Below, in pieces: positions 1 through 8,043 of a stretch of 64,000 nt of DNA (the first letter of the stretch is position 1; each line of letters begins with the position of its first letter). Origin of the DNA: Prevotella sp. Lineage in GTDB: Bacteria > Bacteroidota > Bacteroidia > Bacteroidales > Bacteroidaceae. The position numbers and the translations under genes were made by a program. The notes beneath the pieces are model-generated. The model was not told where the DNA came from. It did no database searches and was given only the letters and a program-made list of their open reading frames with translations. Location of the stretch: the NCBI GenBank assembly GCA_017619375.1, contig JAFZSL010000039.1, positions 45,974 to 109,973 of the forward strand, in the 5' to 3' direction.

Positions 1-131
1 TTTTGTTTCTTTTGTTGTGGACGAATCATGAAGAACCACATGACGGCAAAGAGAAGCACCATCATGATGAGGAACTCCATCCCGGTCCCACCTCCAGCGG
101 CTTGTGCAGCCAATACGAAAGAAATGTTCAT
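1..131 (-). CDS. yajC: YajC, preprotein translocase accessory subunit (partial)
   Basis: This is the N-terminal 43 residues of a small inner-membrane protein; the gene runs off the left edge of the window. The start is the ATG at 129-131. The visible protein has a short Ala/Gly-rich N-terminus, one hydrophobic membrane segment, and then the motif MIRPQQKKQ, which is the hallmark of YajC just after its transmembrane helix. YajC associates with SecDF and the SecYEG translocon. It lies 70 bases downstream of nusB on the same strand, an order common in Bacteroidales, and is probably cotranscribed with it. It is too short to rest on length, but the motif is very specific. Confidence 0.85.
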   Translation of the reverse strand, partial: MNISFVLAAQAAGGGTGMEFLIMMVLLFAVMWFFMIRPQQKKQ

Positions 132-201
132 TTTTCCTTAATTACTAATATTAATAATATTCTTTTAATAAACTCTATATGCCCCATATAGCCCGAAAGG
201 C

Positions 202-1152
202 TTAGAATTTCCTGGGTTTTGGCGGATCGATGGCCTTGTGCAACTCCCCACAGTCGATGAGGAATCTGGCAATGGTGTCCAGCATGCCGTTGATGTAGCC
301 GCCACTCTTCGAGGTGCTGTATAGTTTGGCCAAGTCGACATATTCATTGATGGTGACGCTGATGGGAATGTTTGGGAAAGTCATCATCTCAGCGATGGCG
401 ATTTGCATGATGACGACATCCATGTAAGCCAGCCTTGAGAAGTCCCAGTTTCTGGAAGCGTCGCTCATGTATCGCTGATATTGGTTGCAATTGAGTATGG
501 TGGCCCTGAAGAGCTTGCATGCGAAAGCCTTGTCCTCTTCGTCGTCATATTCAGGTAGAAGTTCCTGCTTCTTCCCATTAACCATCTCGAAACGCTTGAT
601 GGTTTTCAGCACGAAGGTGTCCACCACCTCCTTGTCATCATTCCAATAGAGACTTTTTTCCTCAAGCAACGCATCGAGGTCGGGGTTGTCCTGGATGATG
701 GCTTTGTAGAGTTTCCTCCAAACCTCCCTGTCGGCTTCGTATGAGTCATCTTCGTCAGCCATGTAATCTTGGTAAATTTGGCTTTGCTCTATGATGCTGC
801 AAAGTTTTCTGACAAACTCGATATCATCAGCCCATGAGAGTTTTTGCTCATCAGCGAAGTCAAGAAGCATGAGGTTTTCTTCCAGTTGCCTAGCAAACTT
901 ATTGTCAACGAACTTGGTGTTGGGTAGTTTGGTCCCCTCTCTCTCAGCCCTGGTGGTGGCCACTTCCACACGATGTCCCATCTCCCTTGAAATAGCGACG
1001 ATGAGCATCAGCATGTAGTTGTAGAGAGAATAAGCCATGGACAGGCTGTATATCAATTCGTTCTCAGCTTTGGTAAGATTCTTGCTTCCATTCTGATAGT
1101 ATGCATAGGTTAACTGTACGATTTTAATCCTTATTAATTCCCTGTTTATCAT
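202..1152 (-). CDS. nusB: Transcription antitermination factor NusB, long form
   Basis: A 316-residue protein whose C-terminal half is the NusB fold. The signature NEYVDLAKLYSTSKSGGYING near residues 265-285 is the conserved NusB C-terminal helix region. NusB binds boxA RNA with NusE (S10) in rRNA antitermination. The protein is about twice the size of the E. coli one because of an N-terminal helical extension of about 160 residues, which is usual in Bacteroidetes. A promoter at 1207-1237 directs it. It reads toward yajC. Confidence 0.9.
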   Translation of the reverse strand: MINRELIRIKIVQLTYAYYQNGSKNLTKAENELIYSLSMAYSLYNYMLMLIVAISREMGHRVEVATTRAEREGTKLPNTKFVDNKFARQLEENLMLLDFADEQKLSWADDIEFVRKLCSIIEQSQIYQDYMADEDDSYEADREVWRKLYKAIIQDNPDLDALLEEKSLYWNDDKEVVDTFVLKTIKRFEMVNGKKQELLPEYDDEEDKAFACKLFRATILNCNQYQRYMSDASRNWDFSRLAYMDVVIMQIAIAEMMTFPNIPISVTINEYVDLAKLYSTSKSGGYINGMLDTIARFLIDCGELHKAIDPPKPRKF

Positions 1153-1206
1153 ATGAAAATGAGAAATTTGTAGTTGCGTGTTTTACTTTGTTACGAAACA
1201 ATGATG

Positions 1207-1237
1207 CAAAAATAACTCTTTTTCGCGTTATTTGCAA
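1207..1237 (-). promoter_or_regulatory. Bacteroidetes-type promoter for nusB
   Basis: On the minus strand a -7 box TATTTTTG (1214-1207) is preceded by TTG (1237-1235) with 20 bases between them. This matches the Bacteroidetes sigma-ABfr pattern (TTTG, 19-21 bases, TAnnTTTG). The implied leader to the nusB ATG is about 50 bases. Confidence 0.6.
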
Positions 1238-1310
1238 GAAAACTCTGCAAAATATGGTTGTTTTTTGTAATTTTTCATCATTTGGTTTCCTTTTTTCGGA
1301 AATATTTGAT

Positions 1311-1318
1311 TACCTTTG
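1311..1318 (+). promoter_or_regulatory. -7 box for rplY operon
   Basis: TACCTTTG followed by CA is a good Bacteroidetes -7 element about 97 bases upstream of the rplY ATG. No -33 element at the right spacing is obvious. Confidence 0.5.
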
Positions 1319-1414
1319 CACCGCTTTTTTGCACACCGACGCGCTGAAAGTATCGTGTGATGGCGAATTAAGCAATAAAATCACTTAATTTAGAGTAACA
1401 CAAAATTCAAGGAA

Positions 1415-2029
1415 ATGAAAGAAATCAGTTTGAAAGGCCAGAAGCGGGCAGACACCGGCAAGAAGGCCACGAAGCAATTGCGCAAAGACGGTTTCGTGCC
1501 TTGCAACCTTTATGGTGAGACCAAGGACGAGAATGGCAAGCCCAAGGCCATGGCATTCGCCATTGCCTCGACCGACCTCCGCAAAGTGATCTACACCCCT
1601 CATGTCTACGTGATCAACCTGGACATCGACGGCGAGGCACACACCGCGGTGATGAAGGAGTTGCAATTCCACCCGACCACCGATGCTTGCTTGCACATCG
1701 ACTTCTACGAGATTAGCGAGAACAAGCCTCTGACCATCGGCATCCCCGTCCATCTCGTTGGTCTGGCACAAGGTATCCGCGATGGTGGCCGTATGAACCT
1801 GTCCATCCGCAAGATCGAGGTTACCGCTCCTTATCGTCAGATTCCCGAGCAACTCGACATCGACGTCACCGAACTTCGCATAGGCAAGAGCATCAAGGTG
1901 GGCGACCTGAGCTTCGAGGGTCTTAAGTTCGCCACCAGCAAGGAAGTGGTTGTCTGCTCCGTGAAGATGACCCGTGCCGCTTCGAAGAACGCCGCCGCCG
2001 AGGCCCAAGAGGAAGCTACCGAAGAGTAA
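1415..2029 (+). CDS. rplY: 50S ribosomal protein L25/general stress protein Ctc
   Basis: A 204-residue protein of the L25/TL5/CTC family, which binds 5S rRNA in the large subunit. The N-terminal L25 domain (about residues 1-95, with the typical KGQKRADTGKKATKQLRKDG start) is followed by the CTC C-terminal beta domain (about 100-185) and an acidic tail ending in EEATEE. This two-domain length is the usual one in Bacteroidetes. It is first in a plus-strand run with pth and the S4-domain gene; the gap to pth is 39 bases. Confidence 0.95.
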   Translation: MKEISLKGQKRADTGKKATKQLRKDGFVPCNLYGETKDENGKPKAMAFAIASTDLRKVIYTPHVYVINLDIDGEAHTAVMKELQFHPTTDACLHIDFYEISENKPLTIGIPVHLVGLAQGIRDGGRMNLSIRKIEVTAPYRQIPEQLDIDVTELRIGKSIKVGDLSFEGLKFATSKEVVVCSVKMTRAASKNAAAEAQEEATEE

Positions 2030-2068
2030 TCCCCCCTCTCGCCCTGAGCAGCGAAAAACAGAAGAGCA

Positions 2069-2713
2069 ATGGACAAATACCTGATTGTGGGTCTTGGCAA
2101 CCCCGGTGGGGAATATGCAGAGACCCGTCACAACATAGGTTACATGGTATTGGACGCCTTCGCCAAGGCGTCCAATATTGTTTTCACCGACCGCCGTTAT
2201 GGCTATGTGGCAGAGACATCAGTTAAAGGGCGCAAGCTCTTCCTGCTGAAGCCCACCACATATATGAACCTCAGCGGCAATGCCGTGCGCTATTGGTTGA
2301 ACAAGGAGAACATCGACGAGTCACGCTTGCTGGTGGTTGTCGACGACATCTCCCTTCCCTTAGGCACTCTTCGCCTGAAAGCCAACGGCAGCGCCGGCAC
2401 CCACAACGGCCTGGGTCACATCCAGCAACTCATCGGTCAGCAGTATGCCCGCCTCCGGGTCGGCATCGGCAACGATTTCCCCCGTGGCAGCCAAGTGGAC
2501 TATGTCCTTGGATGCTTCACTGACGAGGAGCGCGAGACCCTCCAACCGAGCATCGACACCGCCGGGGAAATCATCAAGAGTTTCGTGCTGGCAGGTGTGA
2601 ACATCACGATGAACCAATTCAACAAGCGCAAGAAGGTTGAGGATGGGAAATCTAAGAAAGAGGACCCAACAACCCAAGACACCCCCAAGGAGGCATCCCA
2701 TGAACAACAATGA
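2069..2713 (+). CDS. pth: Peptidyl-tRNA hydrolase
   Basis: A 214-residue Pth, which hydrolyses the ester bond of peptidyl-tRNA released by stalled ribosomes. The N-terminal GLGNPGGEY and the catalytic His21 in TRHNIGYM are present, as are VVVDDISLP and the substrate-binding [13 protein letters not shown]. Residues after about 190 form a charged, low-complexity tail that the core enzyme does not need. The last 14 bases overlap the start of the S4-domain gene, which suggests translational coupling. Confidence 0.95.
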   Translation: MDKYLIVGLGNPGGEYAETRHNIGYMVLDAFAKASNIVFTDRRYGYVAETSVKGRKLFLLKPTTYMNLSGNAVRYWLNKENIDESRLLVVVDDISLPLGTLRLKANGSAGTHNGLGHIQQLIGQQYARLRVGIGNDFPRGSQVDYVLGCFTDEERETLQPSIDTAGEIIKSFVLAGVNITMNQFNKRKKVEDGKSKKEDPTTQDTPKEASHEQQ

Positions 2714-3122
2714 GGCAAGGATAGACAAGTGGTTGTGGGCAGCCCGCATCTTCAAGACCCGCTCCCTCGCAGCCGAAGCCTGCAAGAACGGCCGCGTGAC
2801 CATCGGCGGAATGAACGTCAAGCCGTCCCGTCCCGTCAAGGCAGGCGAGGTGGTGGACGTGAAGAAGCCCCCCGTGACCTATTCGTTCCGCATACTGAAA
2901 TGCATAGAGAACCGTGTTGGTGCGAAACTCATCCCTGAGGTATATGAGAACGTGACCGACCCGAAGCAGTATGAGATTTTGGAAATGAGTCGCATCAGCG
3001 GCTTTGTGGACCGTGCCCGTGGCACCGGCCGCCCCACGAAGAAAGACCGTCGCCAGATGGAAGCGTTTGTCGAGCCAACACTCTTCGGCTTCTTCGATGA
3101 CGACGAGGATGAGGAGGAGTAA
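2700..3122 (+). CDS. RNA-binding S4 domain protein (Hsp15/HslR-like)
   Basis: A 140-residue protein with an N-terminal S4 RNA-binding domain ([20 protein letters not shown], then GRVTIGG and [13 protein letters not shown]). This is the Hsp15 family, which in E. coli binds 50S subunits carrying peptidyl-tRNA, so it fits beside pth. I chose ATG 2700 rather than the longer upstream frame because it puts the S4 domain at the N-terminus and overlaps the pth stop by 14 bases; the upstream 21 residues are out-of-frame pth sequence. The C-terminus is acidic (DDDEDEEE). Confidence 0.85.
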   Translation: MNNNEARIDKWLWAARIFKTRSLAAEACKNGRVTIGGMNVKPSRPVKAGEVVDVKKPPVTYSFRILKCIENRVGAKLIPEVYENVTDPKQYEILEMSRISGFVDRARGTGRPTKKDRRQMEAFVEPTLFGFFDDDEDEEE

Positions 3123-3141
3123 TCCCATTCTTGGATATACT

Positions 3142-3186
3142 AAAAATCCGGCCATCGCCCTTTTGAGGACGATGGCCGGAATTTTT
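3142..3186. terminator. Bidirectional intrinsic terminator
   Basis: An 11 bp perfect stem (TCCGGCCATCG at 3147-3157, CGATGGCCGGA at 3170-3180) is flanked by AAAAA on the left and ATTTTT on the right, so it can end transcription from both the S4-domain gene and the convergent outer-membrane barrel gene. Confidence 0.85.
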
Positions 3187-3214
3187 ATAGGAGTGATTTG
3201 AATAATCGGAGTGA

Positions 3215-6200
3215 TTAGAAGCCTCCGGGACGTCCGCCGCCGAAACCGCCGCCGAAGCCGCCACCGAAGCCGCCACCGCCACCGAAGCCGCCGGGACGAC
3301 CACCGCCACCACCGGGCATACCACCGGGACGGCCACCGCCGTTACCACCAGGACGGCCACCACCAGGCATTCCACCCATACCCGGCATCATAGGCATACC
3401 TGGCAACGGGCTTGATTGTTGCCTTGCCTGCCTGCCACCGAATGCATTGAAACGGTAGATGACGTGCAGCATGGCGTAGCTGTTGATGGAGTTGTATTCC
3501 GTATCACTTCTCTGCATGTCGTTGATGACGCGGGAGAAACTGCTCTGCTGGTGGAGGATGTCATAGAGTTGGAGGCTGACAGTCAGAGCCTTGCCCTTGA
3601 GGAAGCCATGGCTCACCTGTGCGTTCCATAACAACTCGTCGTTGTTCATCGATTCATCGTTGTAACCTCTACGTGAGTTCATGCTGATGCCGGAGGAGAG
3701 ACTTGTACCCCAAGGCATGTAGAGGTTGACGTTGACGCCGTAGGAGAACATCCAAGTGTCGAGATCGCTGCTGCTCTGCAACTTGTTGCGGGCATGGGTG
3801 TAGGTGAGCGAACCATTCGGCTCCACCTCCAGCCAGGAGTTGCGGTATGACAGAGAGAGTCTTTCCATCACCGTCGTGGTGCGTGTGCTGTTCTTCCTTG
3901 TCACATTATCCAGGAAGAGGTAGCTCACATTGTTGGCATAATTCAAGTTGGTGAAGGTGTTGACATTCCAATAGCCGATGCTGTCGAGTGCGGTGTTGAA
4001 CATGAAGGCGGAGTTAACATTCCAGTTGCCATTGATGTTCTCGGGCCGTGTTGTGCGTCCGCCGGTCTGTTCGTTGTAAATCACCTTGTTGCTGATGTTG
4101 TTGCGTGTGGTGCTGAAGTTAACGAACGACATGATCGACTGCTGGTGAGATTGAATATAAGTATTGTAGAAGAGTTGGAAACTGTTGGTGAACGAGGGTT
4201 TCAATCCAGGATTACCCTCCGTGATGTTCAACGGGTTGCTATCATCCCTAATCGCAAGCAAGTCAGACATATTCGGCTGTGAGGTAGTCCCACGATATTG
4301 GACACGAAGGTTGCTCAACTGATTGAAACGATAGCGGAAGTCGAGTGTCGGCGACATATTGGTGACGTTCCTGACAGTGTCGGCATATACGCCCTGATAG
4401 TCCTGGATATAGTGTGAGCGCAGTGGCTGCACCATGAATCCGGCGTTGAGTTGGAACTTGGGCTGAATCCAACGATAGGTGAGTTGGATGTCGTGAGTGT
4501 AGTTGGTATATTCGGAGTAACGGCTCAAGTTATCATTCCTAACCCCTCCTGATTCCAATCCGTCCAATGAGGGATACTTGGGTGCAGAACCATAAAGGTA
4601 TTTATTCACAAAATCAAGAGAAGACAAATCATAGGTGGAGCGGTCGCTCTCGTTCAGGCTGTAGCTGTATTTGTAGCTCAACTGTAGGAACATGGTTCGA
4701 GCGATGGGCTCGGTATAGGTGGTCTGGAGCGAGTACCCTTTCCTTGTGCTCGGAGTGAGACTGAAACGGTTGGTGCTTGTCGCGGGCGTGGTCATATAGG
4801 TGCTATCAAGACCTTGAGCGAGTTGTTGATAGTAATTCACCCTGTTGATGGCGAGGCTGGTGTTGTCGTTGTCGCTATAGTTGCCATCTACGCGGAGCGT
4901 GACGTTGCGTCCATAGTTGTTGAGTTTGCGGTTGTACTGCAACATGCCATTGAGCGATTTCGACTCACCATGGGAAAGGTTGATGGTTCTCTGGTTGTTG
5001 ACAATGATGCCATTTTTCTCAAGAACAGCCAATTCCAAGGAGTCAAGTGGGTTGTCCACATAATTGTATGGATCTTCGTTGAATGTGGCCGACCGGTTGT
5101 TCTGGTTGCCATCATTCTGAGATATGGTGAAACTCGGCCTGAACATGATGTCGGTCATGGAGTCAGGCATCCACTCCAGGCGCATCTGTCCGTTCCATGA
5201 GTCACGGCGTGTGTAGTTTTGGTTGATGCTGTTGGAGAAGCTCTTCGAGCCCACGAAGTTCTCTGTCGATTGCTTCGACAACACGTCACCATCGCCATGA
5301 TTCCACCTGACACTGGCATCCATCTCCAACTTGTCTGTATCCTCGTAGTTGAAGTTGAGACCTATCATCTTGTTGGAATTGCGGCCACCACCGCCGCCCA
5401 TTCCGCCGCCCATTCCGCCGCCGCGGAATCCACCGCCACCACCGGGGAATCCCTGGTCGTTGACGTTGTTGGCACTTCCCATGAGCATGATCCTGTACTT
5501 GTCCTTGAAGAGTGCGGCCATCACACGTTCCGCATAGCGTCCTTTCGTGCCGATGCCGAGGTCGACATTTCCGAAGAATCCTTTGTTCATACCGGCCTTG
5601 AGTCCGAAATCAAGTACAGTTTGCTCCTCTCCATCGTCGATGCCGGTGATGCGTGCAAGGTCGCTCTTCTCGTCGTATGCCTTGATTTGGTTGACAATCG
5701 ACGAGGGGAGGTTCTTCAATGCAGTCTGCGTGTCACCCGTCATGAATTCCTTGCCGTCGACGAGGATTTTCTTCACCTGCTTTCCGTTGATGGTGATTTT
5801 CCCGTCATCATCTACTTGTGCGCCAGGGAGTTTTCTCACCAACTCCTCGACGACGGAGCCTTCCGGCACACGGTATGCGGCGGAATTATACACGAAAGTG
5901 TCTTCCTTCACCACCACTTTTGCCGCCACGCCCGTCGCCACCACTTCCTTAAGCATGATGGCATCGGCTTTGAGGCTGAGTGTACCGGCATCCAAATCCT
6001 TGCCACTTTGCACGGCTACATCCTTGGTAAAAGTGACGTAACCGATACTTGTGATCTTGAGGATATAGTTTCCCGGATCCTCAACGGGAAGGTTGAAATT
6101 ACCATCGTCATCAGACAAGACGCCTGTGACGTACGTGGAATCCTTTTTGAGGAGCTGTAAAGTGGCTTGTATCAGCCCTTCCTTGGTCTCCTTGTCCACG

Positions 6201-6283
6201 ACACGCCCCGTGATGGCCTGTTGTGCCGTGGCTGTGGCCGAAAAGCAGAGCCACATCAATAAACCTGTAAATACATTCTTCAT
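3215..6283 (-). CDS. Outer-membrane beta-barrel protein with CarboxypepD_reg-like domain and Gly-rich tail
   Basis: A 1022-residue TonB-receptor-like outer-membrane protein (OMP_b-brl_3 type). In order: a signal peptide (about 1-20, ending ATATAQ), a carboxypeptidase-regulatory-like domain (about 22-105, ITGRVVDKETKEGLI), a plug-like region (about 110-230), and a long barrel with many aromatic beta strands. No substrate can be assigned and it is not paired with a SusD gene. Two glycine-rich stretches stand out: one in an early barrel loop around residues 280-305 (GFPGGGGGFRGGGMGGG) and a C-terminal tail of about 65 residues made of G, R, P, M and F. The gene is monocistronic, with a terminator just beyond its stop. 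Confidence 0.85.
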   Translation of the reverse strand: MKNVFTGLLMWLCFSATATAQQAITGRVVDKETKEGLIQATLQLLKKDSTYVTGVLSDDDGNFNLPVEDPGNYILKITSIGYVTFTKDVAVQSGKDLDAGTLSLKADAIMLKEVVATGVAAKVVVKEDTFVYNSAAYRVPEGSVVEELVRKLPGAQVDDDGKITINGKQVKKILVDGKEFMTGDTQTALKNLPSSIVNQIKAYDEKSDLARITGIDDGEEQTVLDFGLKAGMNKGFFGNVDLGIGTKGRYAERVMAALFKDKYRIMLMGSANNVNDQGFPGGGGGFRGGGMGGGMGGGGGRNSNKMIGLNFNYEDTDKLEMDASVRWNHGDGDVLSKQSTENFVGSKSFSNSINQNYTRRDSWNGQMRLEWMPDSMTDIMFRPSFTISQNDGNQNNRSATFNEDPYNYVDNPLDSLELAVLEKNGIIVNNQRTINLSHGESKSLNGMLQYNRKLNNYGRNVTLRVDGNYSDNDNTSLAINRVNYYQQLAQGLDSTYMTTPATSTNRFSLTPSTRKGYSLQTTYTEPIARTMFLQLSYKYSYSLNESDRSTYDLSSLDFVNKYLYGSAPKYPSLDGLESGGVRNDNLSRYSEYTNYTHDIQLTYRWIQPKFQLNAGFMVQPLRSHYIQDYQGVYADTVRNVTNMSPTLDFRYRFNQLSNLRVQYRGTTSQPNMSDLLAIRDDSNPLNITEGNPGLKPSFTNSFQLFYNTYIQSHQQSIMSFVNFSTTRNNISNKVIYNEQTGGRTTRPENINGNWNVNSAFMFNTALDSIGYWNVNTFTNLNYANNVSYLFLDNVTRKNSTRTTTVMERLSLSYRNSWLEVEPNGSLTYTHARNKLQSSSDLDTWMFSYGVNVNLYMPWGTSLSSGISMNSRRGYNDESMNNDELLWNAQVSHGFLKGKALTVSLQLYDILHQQSSFSRVINDMQRSDTEYNSINSYAMLHVIYRFNAFGGRQARQQSSPLPGMPMMPGMGGMPGGGRPGGNGGGRPGGMPGGGGGRPGGFGGGGGFGGGFGGGFGGGRPGGF

Positions 6284-6669
6284 CTTTATACCTTAGGAAA
6301 ATGCTTAGGGCATCCATTTGCCCTCAAAATGATTATTGATAGATAATTGATAATTGTTAGTTGTCATTTTGACGTTTTTAAGCCTTCAAAGTTTAAAGAA
6401 GATTGCAAAAAAGACATTCCGCCCTTTGTCCATGCTTGGGCAAAGGGCCACATCACACCCATGTCATGCGGCCATGTCCACCTCTTTTTTCAAGAAAAAA
6501 TTCCATATTTCAATTTGAATGCTTATCTTTGCAGCCAAATTGTATTAGAGGCTCTCCGTACACGAGCAAGCGGCATCCGAGAGATTGTTGTATTGATTAT
6601 AATAATAAGGTGTATCATACTACAATGGAATGAAGACGTATATAAATTAATTAAGGTAAAGAGAGACAG
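6284..6669. other. Intergenic region upstream of aroB
   Basis: 386 bases between the divergent barrel gene and aroB. It holds an 8 bp hairpin (GCCCTTTG at 6421-6428 with CAAAGGGC at 6441-6448) and the aroB -7 box. The 108-codon open frame here has no protein-like character. No clear promoter was seen for the minus-strand barrel gene. Confidence 0.5.
6524..6531 (+). promoter_or_regulatory. -7 box for aroB
   Basis: TATCTTTG followed by CA, a strong Bacteroidetes -7 match, 138 bases upstream of the aroB ATG. The implied leader is long (about 130 bases) and A+T-rich. Confidence 0.5.
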
Positions 6670-7716
6670 ATGAACAAAGTGATATTATCGACATCCTTGC
6701 ACAAGGACCTTGCCGTCGCCATGGCAGAGTGCGGCCACGACCATTCCTTCGTGCTCACCGACAGCACGACCAAGGAATCCTGCTGGCCGCTGCTGAGCGA
6801 TTTCATCGGTCTTCGGTCTGCCACCCATGTCACCATTCCCGCCACCGACTCGCACAAGGACCTGGAAAGCCTCACCCATGTGTGGGAAGAGCTTGTCTCC
6901 CACGGTGCCACCCGCCATTCATGCCTGGTCTGCCTTGGCGGAGGCATGGTCACCGACCTTGGGGGATTCGCCGCCAGCACTTTCAAGCGAGGCATCAACT
7001 ACATCAACATCCCCACCACCCTCCTCTCCATGGTGGACGCTTCCGTGGGAGGGAAGACAGGCGTCAATTTCAAAGGCTTGAAAAACGAGATCGGCGTGTT
7101 TTCAGAGCCCCATGCCACCATCATCCACACCGAGTTCCTCCGTACGCTCGACAACGACAACCTCCGTTCCGGATACGCAGAGATGCTCAAGCACGGACTT
7201 ATCTCAGACGATGAGACATGGTCCTCCCTGCTCCAATTCGACATCGCCCGTCCCGACCTCCAGCAACTGCAAACCATGGTGGGACAATCTGTAGAAGTGA
7301 AGAAACGCATCGTGGAGCAAGACCCCCACGAACACGGCATCCGCAAGGCACTCAACCTTGGACACACCATCGGTCATGCGCTGGAGTCCTGGGCATTGCG
7401 CAAAGGGCATCCCATCCTCCACGGCCACGCCGTGGCGTTGGGCCTTATCGGCGAACTATACCTCAGCAGCATCCTCGCAGGCTTCCCTACGCATAAGATG
7501 CGCACCACGGTGTCCTACATCCATGAAACCTACGAGCGGCTGCCTTTCACCTGCGACGACTACCCCACCCTTCTCGAACTGATGTCACACGACAAGAAGA
7601 ATATCGGCACCAACATCAATTTCACCTTGTTGGCTGACATTGGCGAGCTACGACTGAACCAGACCCCTTCCACGCAACTCATAGAAGAAGCCTTGGACTT
7701 CATCAGGGAGGGATGA
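6670..7716 (+). CDS. aroB: 3-dehydroquinate synthase
   Basis: A 348-residue AroB, which converts DAHP to 3-dehydroquinate in the shikimate pathway using NAD and a divalent metal. The NAD-binding GGGMVTDLGGFAAS, the IPTTLLSMVDASVGGKTGVN block and the metal ligand region NLGHTIGHALE are all present. Length is normal for the family. It stands alone, with no other shikimate gene nearby. Confidence 0.95.
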   Translation: MNKVILSTSLHKDLAVAMAECGHDHSFVLTDSTTKESCWPLLSDFIGLRSATHVTIPATDSHKDLESLTHVWEELVSHGATRHSCLVCLGGGMVTDLGGFAASTFKRGINYINIPTTLLSMVDASVGGKTGVNFKGLKNEIGVFSEPHATIIHTEFLRTLDNDNLRSGYAEMLKHGLISDDETWSSLLQFDIARPDLQQLQTMVGQSVEVKKRIVEQDPHEHGIRKALNLGHTIGHALESWALRKGHPILHGHAVALGLIGELYLSSILAGFPTHKMRTTVSYIHETYERLPFTCDDYPTLLELMSHDKKNIGTNINFTLLADIGELRLNQTPSTQLIEEALDFIREG

Positions 7717-7875
7717 TGACTCATGCAAAAGGAAGATGGGAGATAATCTCATCATTTTTTCTTGAGCAGAAGTGACAAAATGACAAAAAAAAGATTAAAA
7801 AAAGGAAAAAAGTATCGATTTGGAACGTCAAAAACGATTTTTACGTTTTTTAAGAAATAAAAAAAAGGAAAATTC

Positions 7876-7906
7876 TTTGTCAATTCAGAAAGAGTTTATA
7901 AATTTG
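7876..7906 (+). promoter_or_regulatory. Promoter of first secreted-protein cassette
   Basis: TTTG (7876-7879), 19 bases, then TAAATTTG (7899-7906) followed by CA: a complete Bacteroidetes promoter. It leaves a leader of about 130 bases before the ATG at 8044. The region from 7717 to 7875 is A+T-rich and otherwise shows nothing. Confidence 0.7.
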
Positions 7907-8043
7907 CAGCAAAATATGCGCGACATATCCATATCAAGGGAGCACATATACTGAAACGATGACAAATACCTGCGAGTAAGATAAGCACTTAAACCCCTAC
8001 AAAATAGAGGAATTTCTATATATAAACTTAAATAATTTAGATT

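Noticed and set aside
1385-2131. 248-codon minus-strand frame opposite rplY
   Set aside because: Antisense shadow of rplY and the start of pth; no promoter or recognisable protein.
5219-6160. 313-codon plus-strand frame opposite the barrel gene at 3215
   Set aside because: Antisense shadow; the Gly-rich and plug-coding DNA keeps it open.
6347-6673. 108-codon frame before aroB
   Set aside because: Contains the aroB -7 box and a hairpin, ends inside the aroB start, and its translation is not protein-like.
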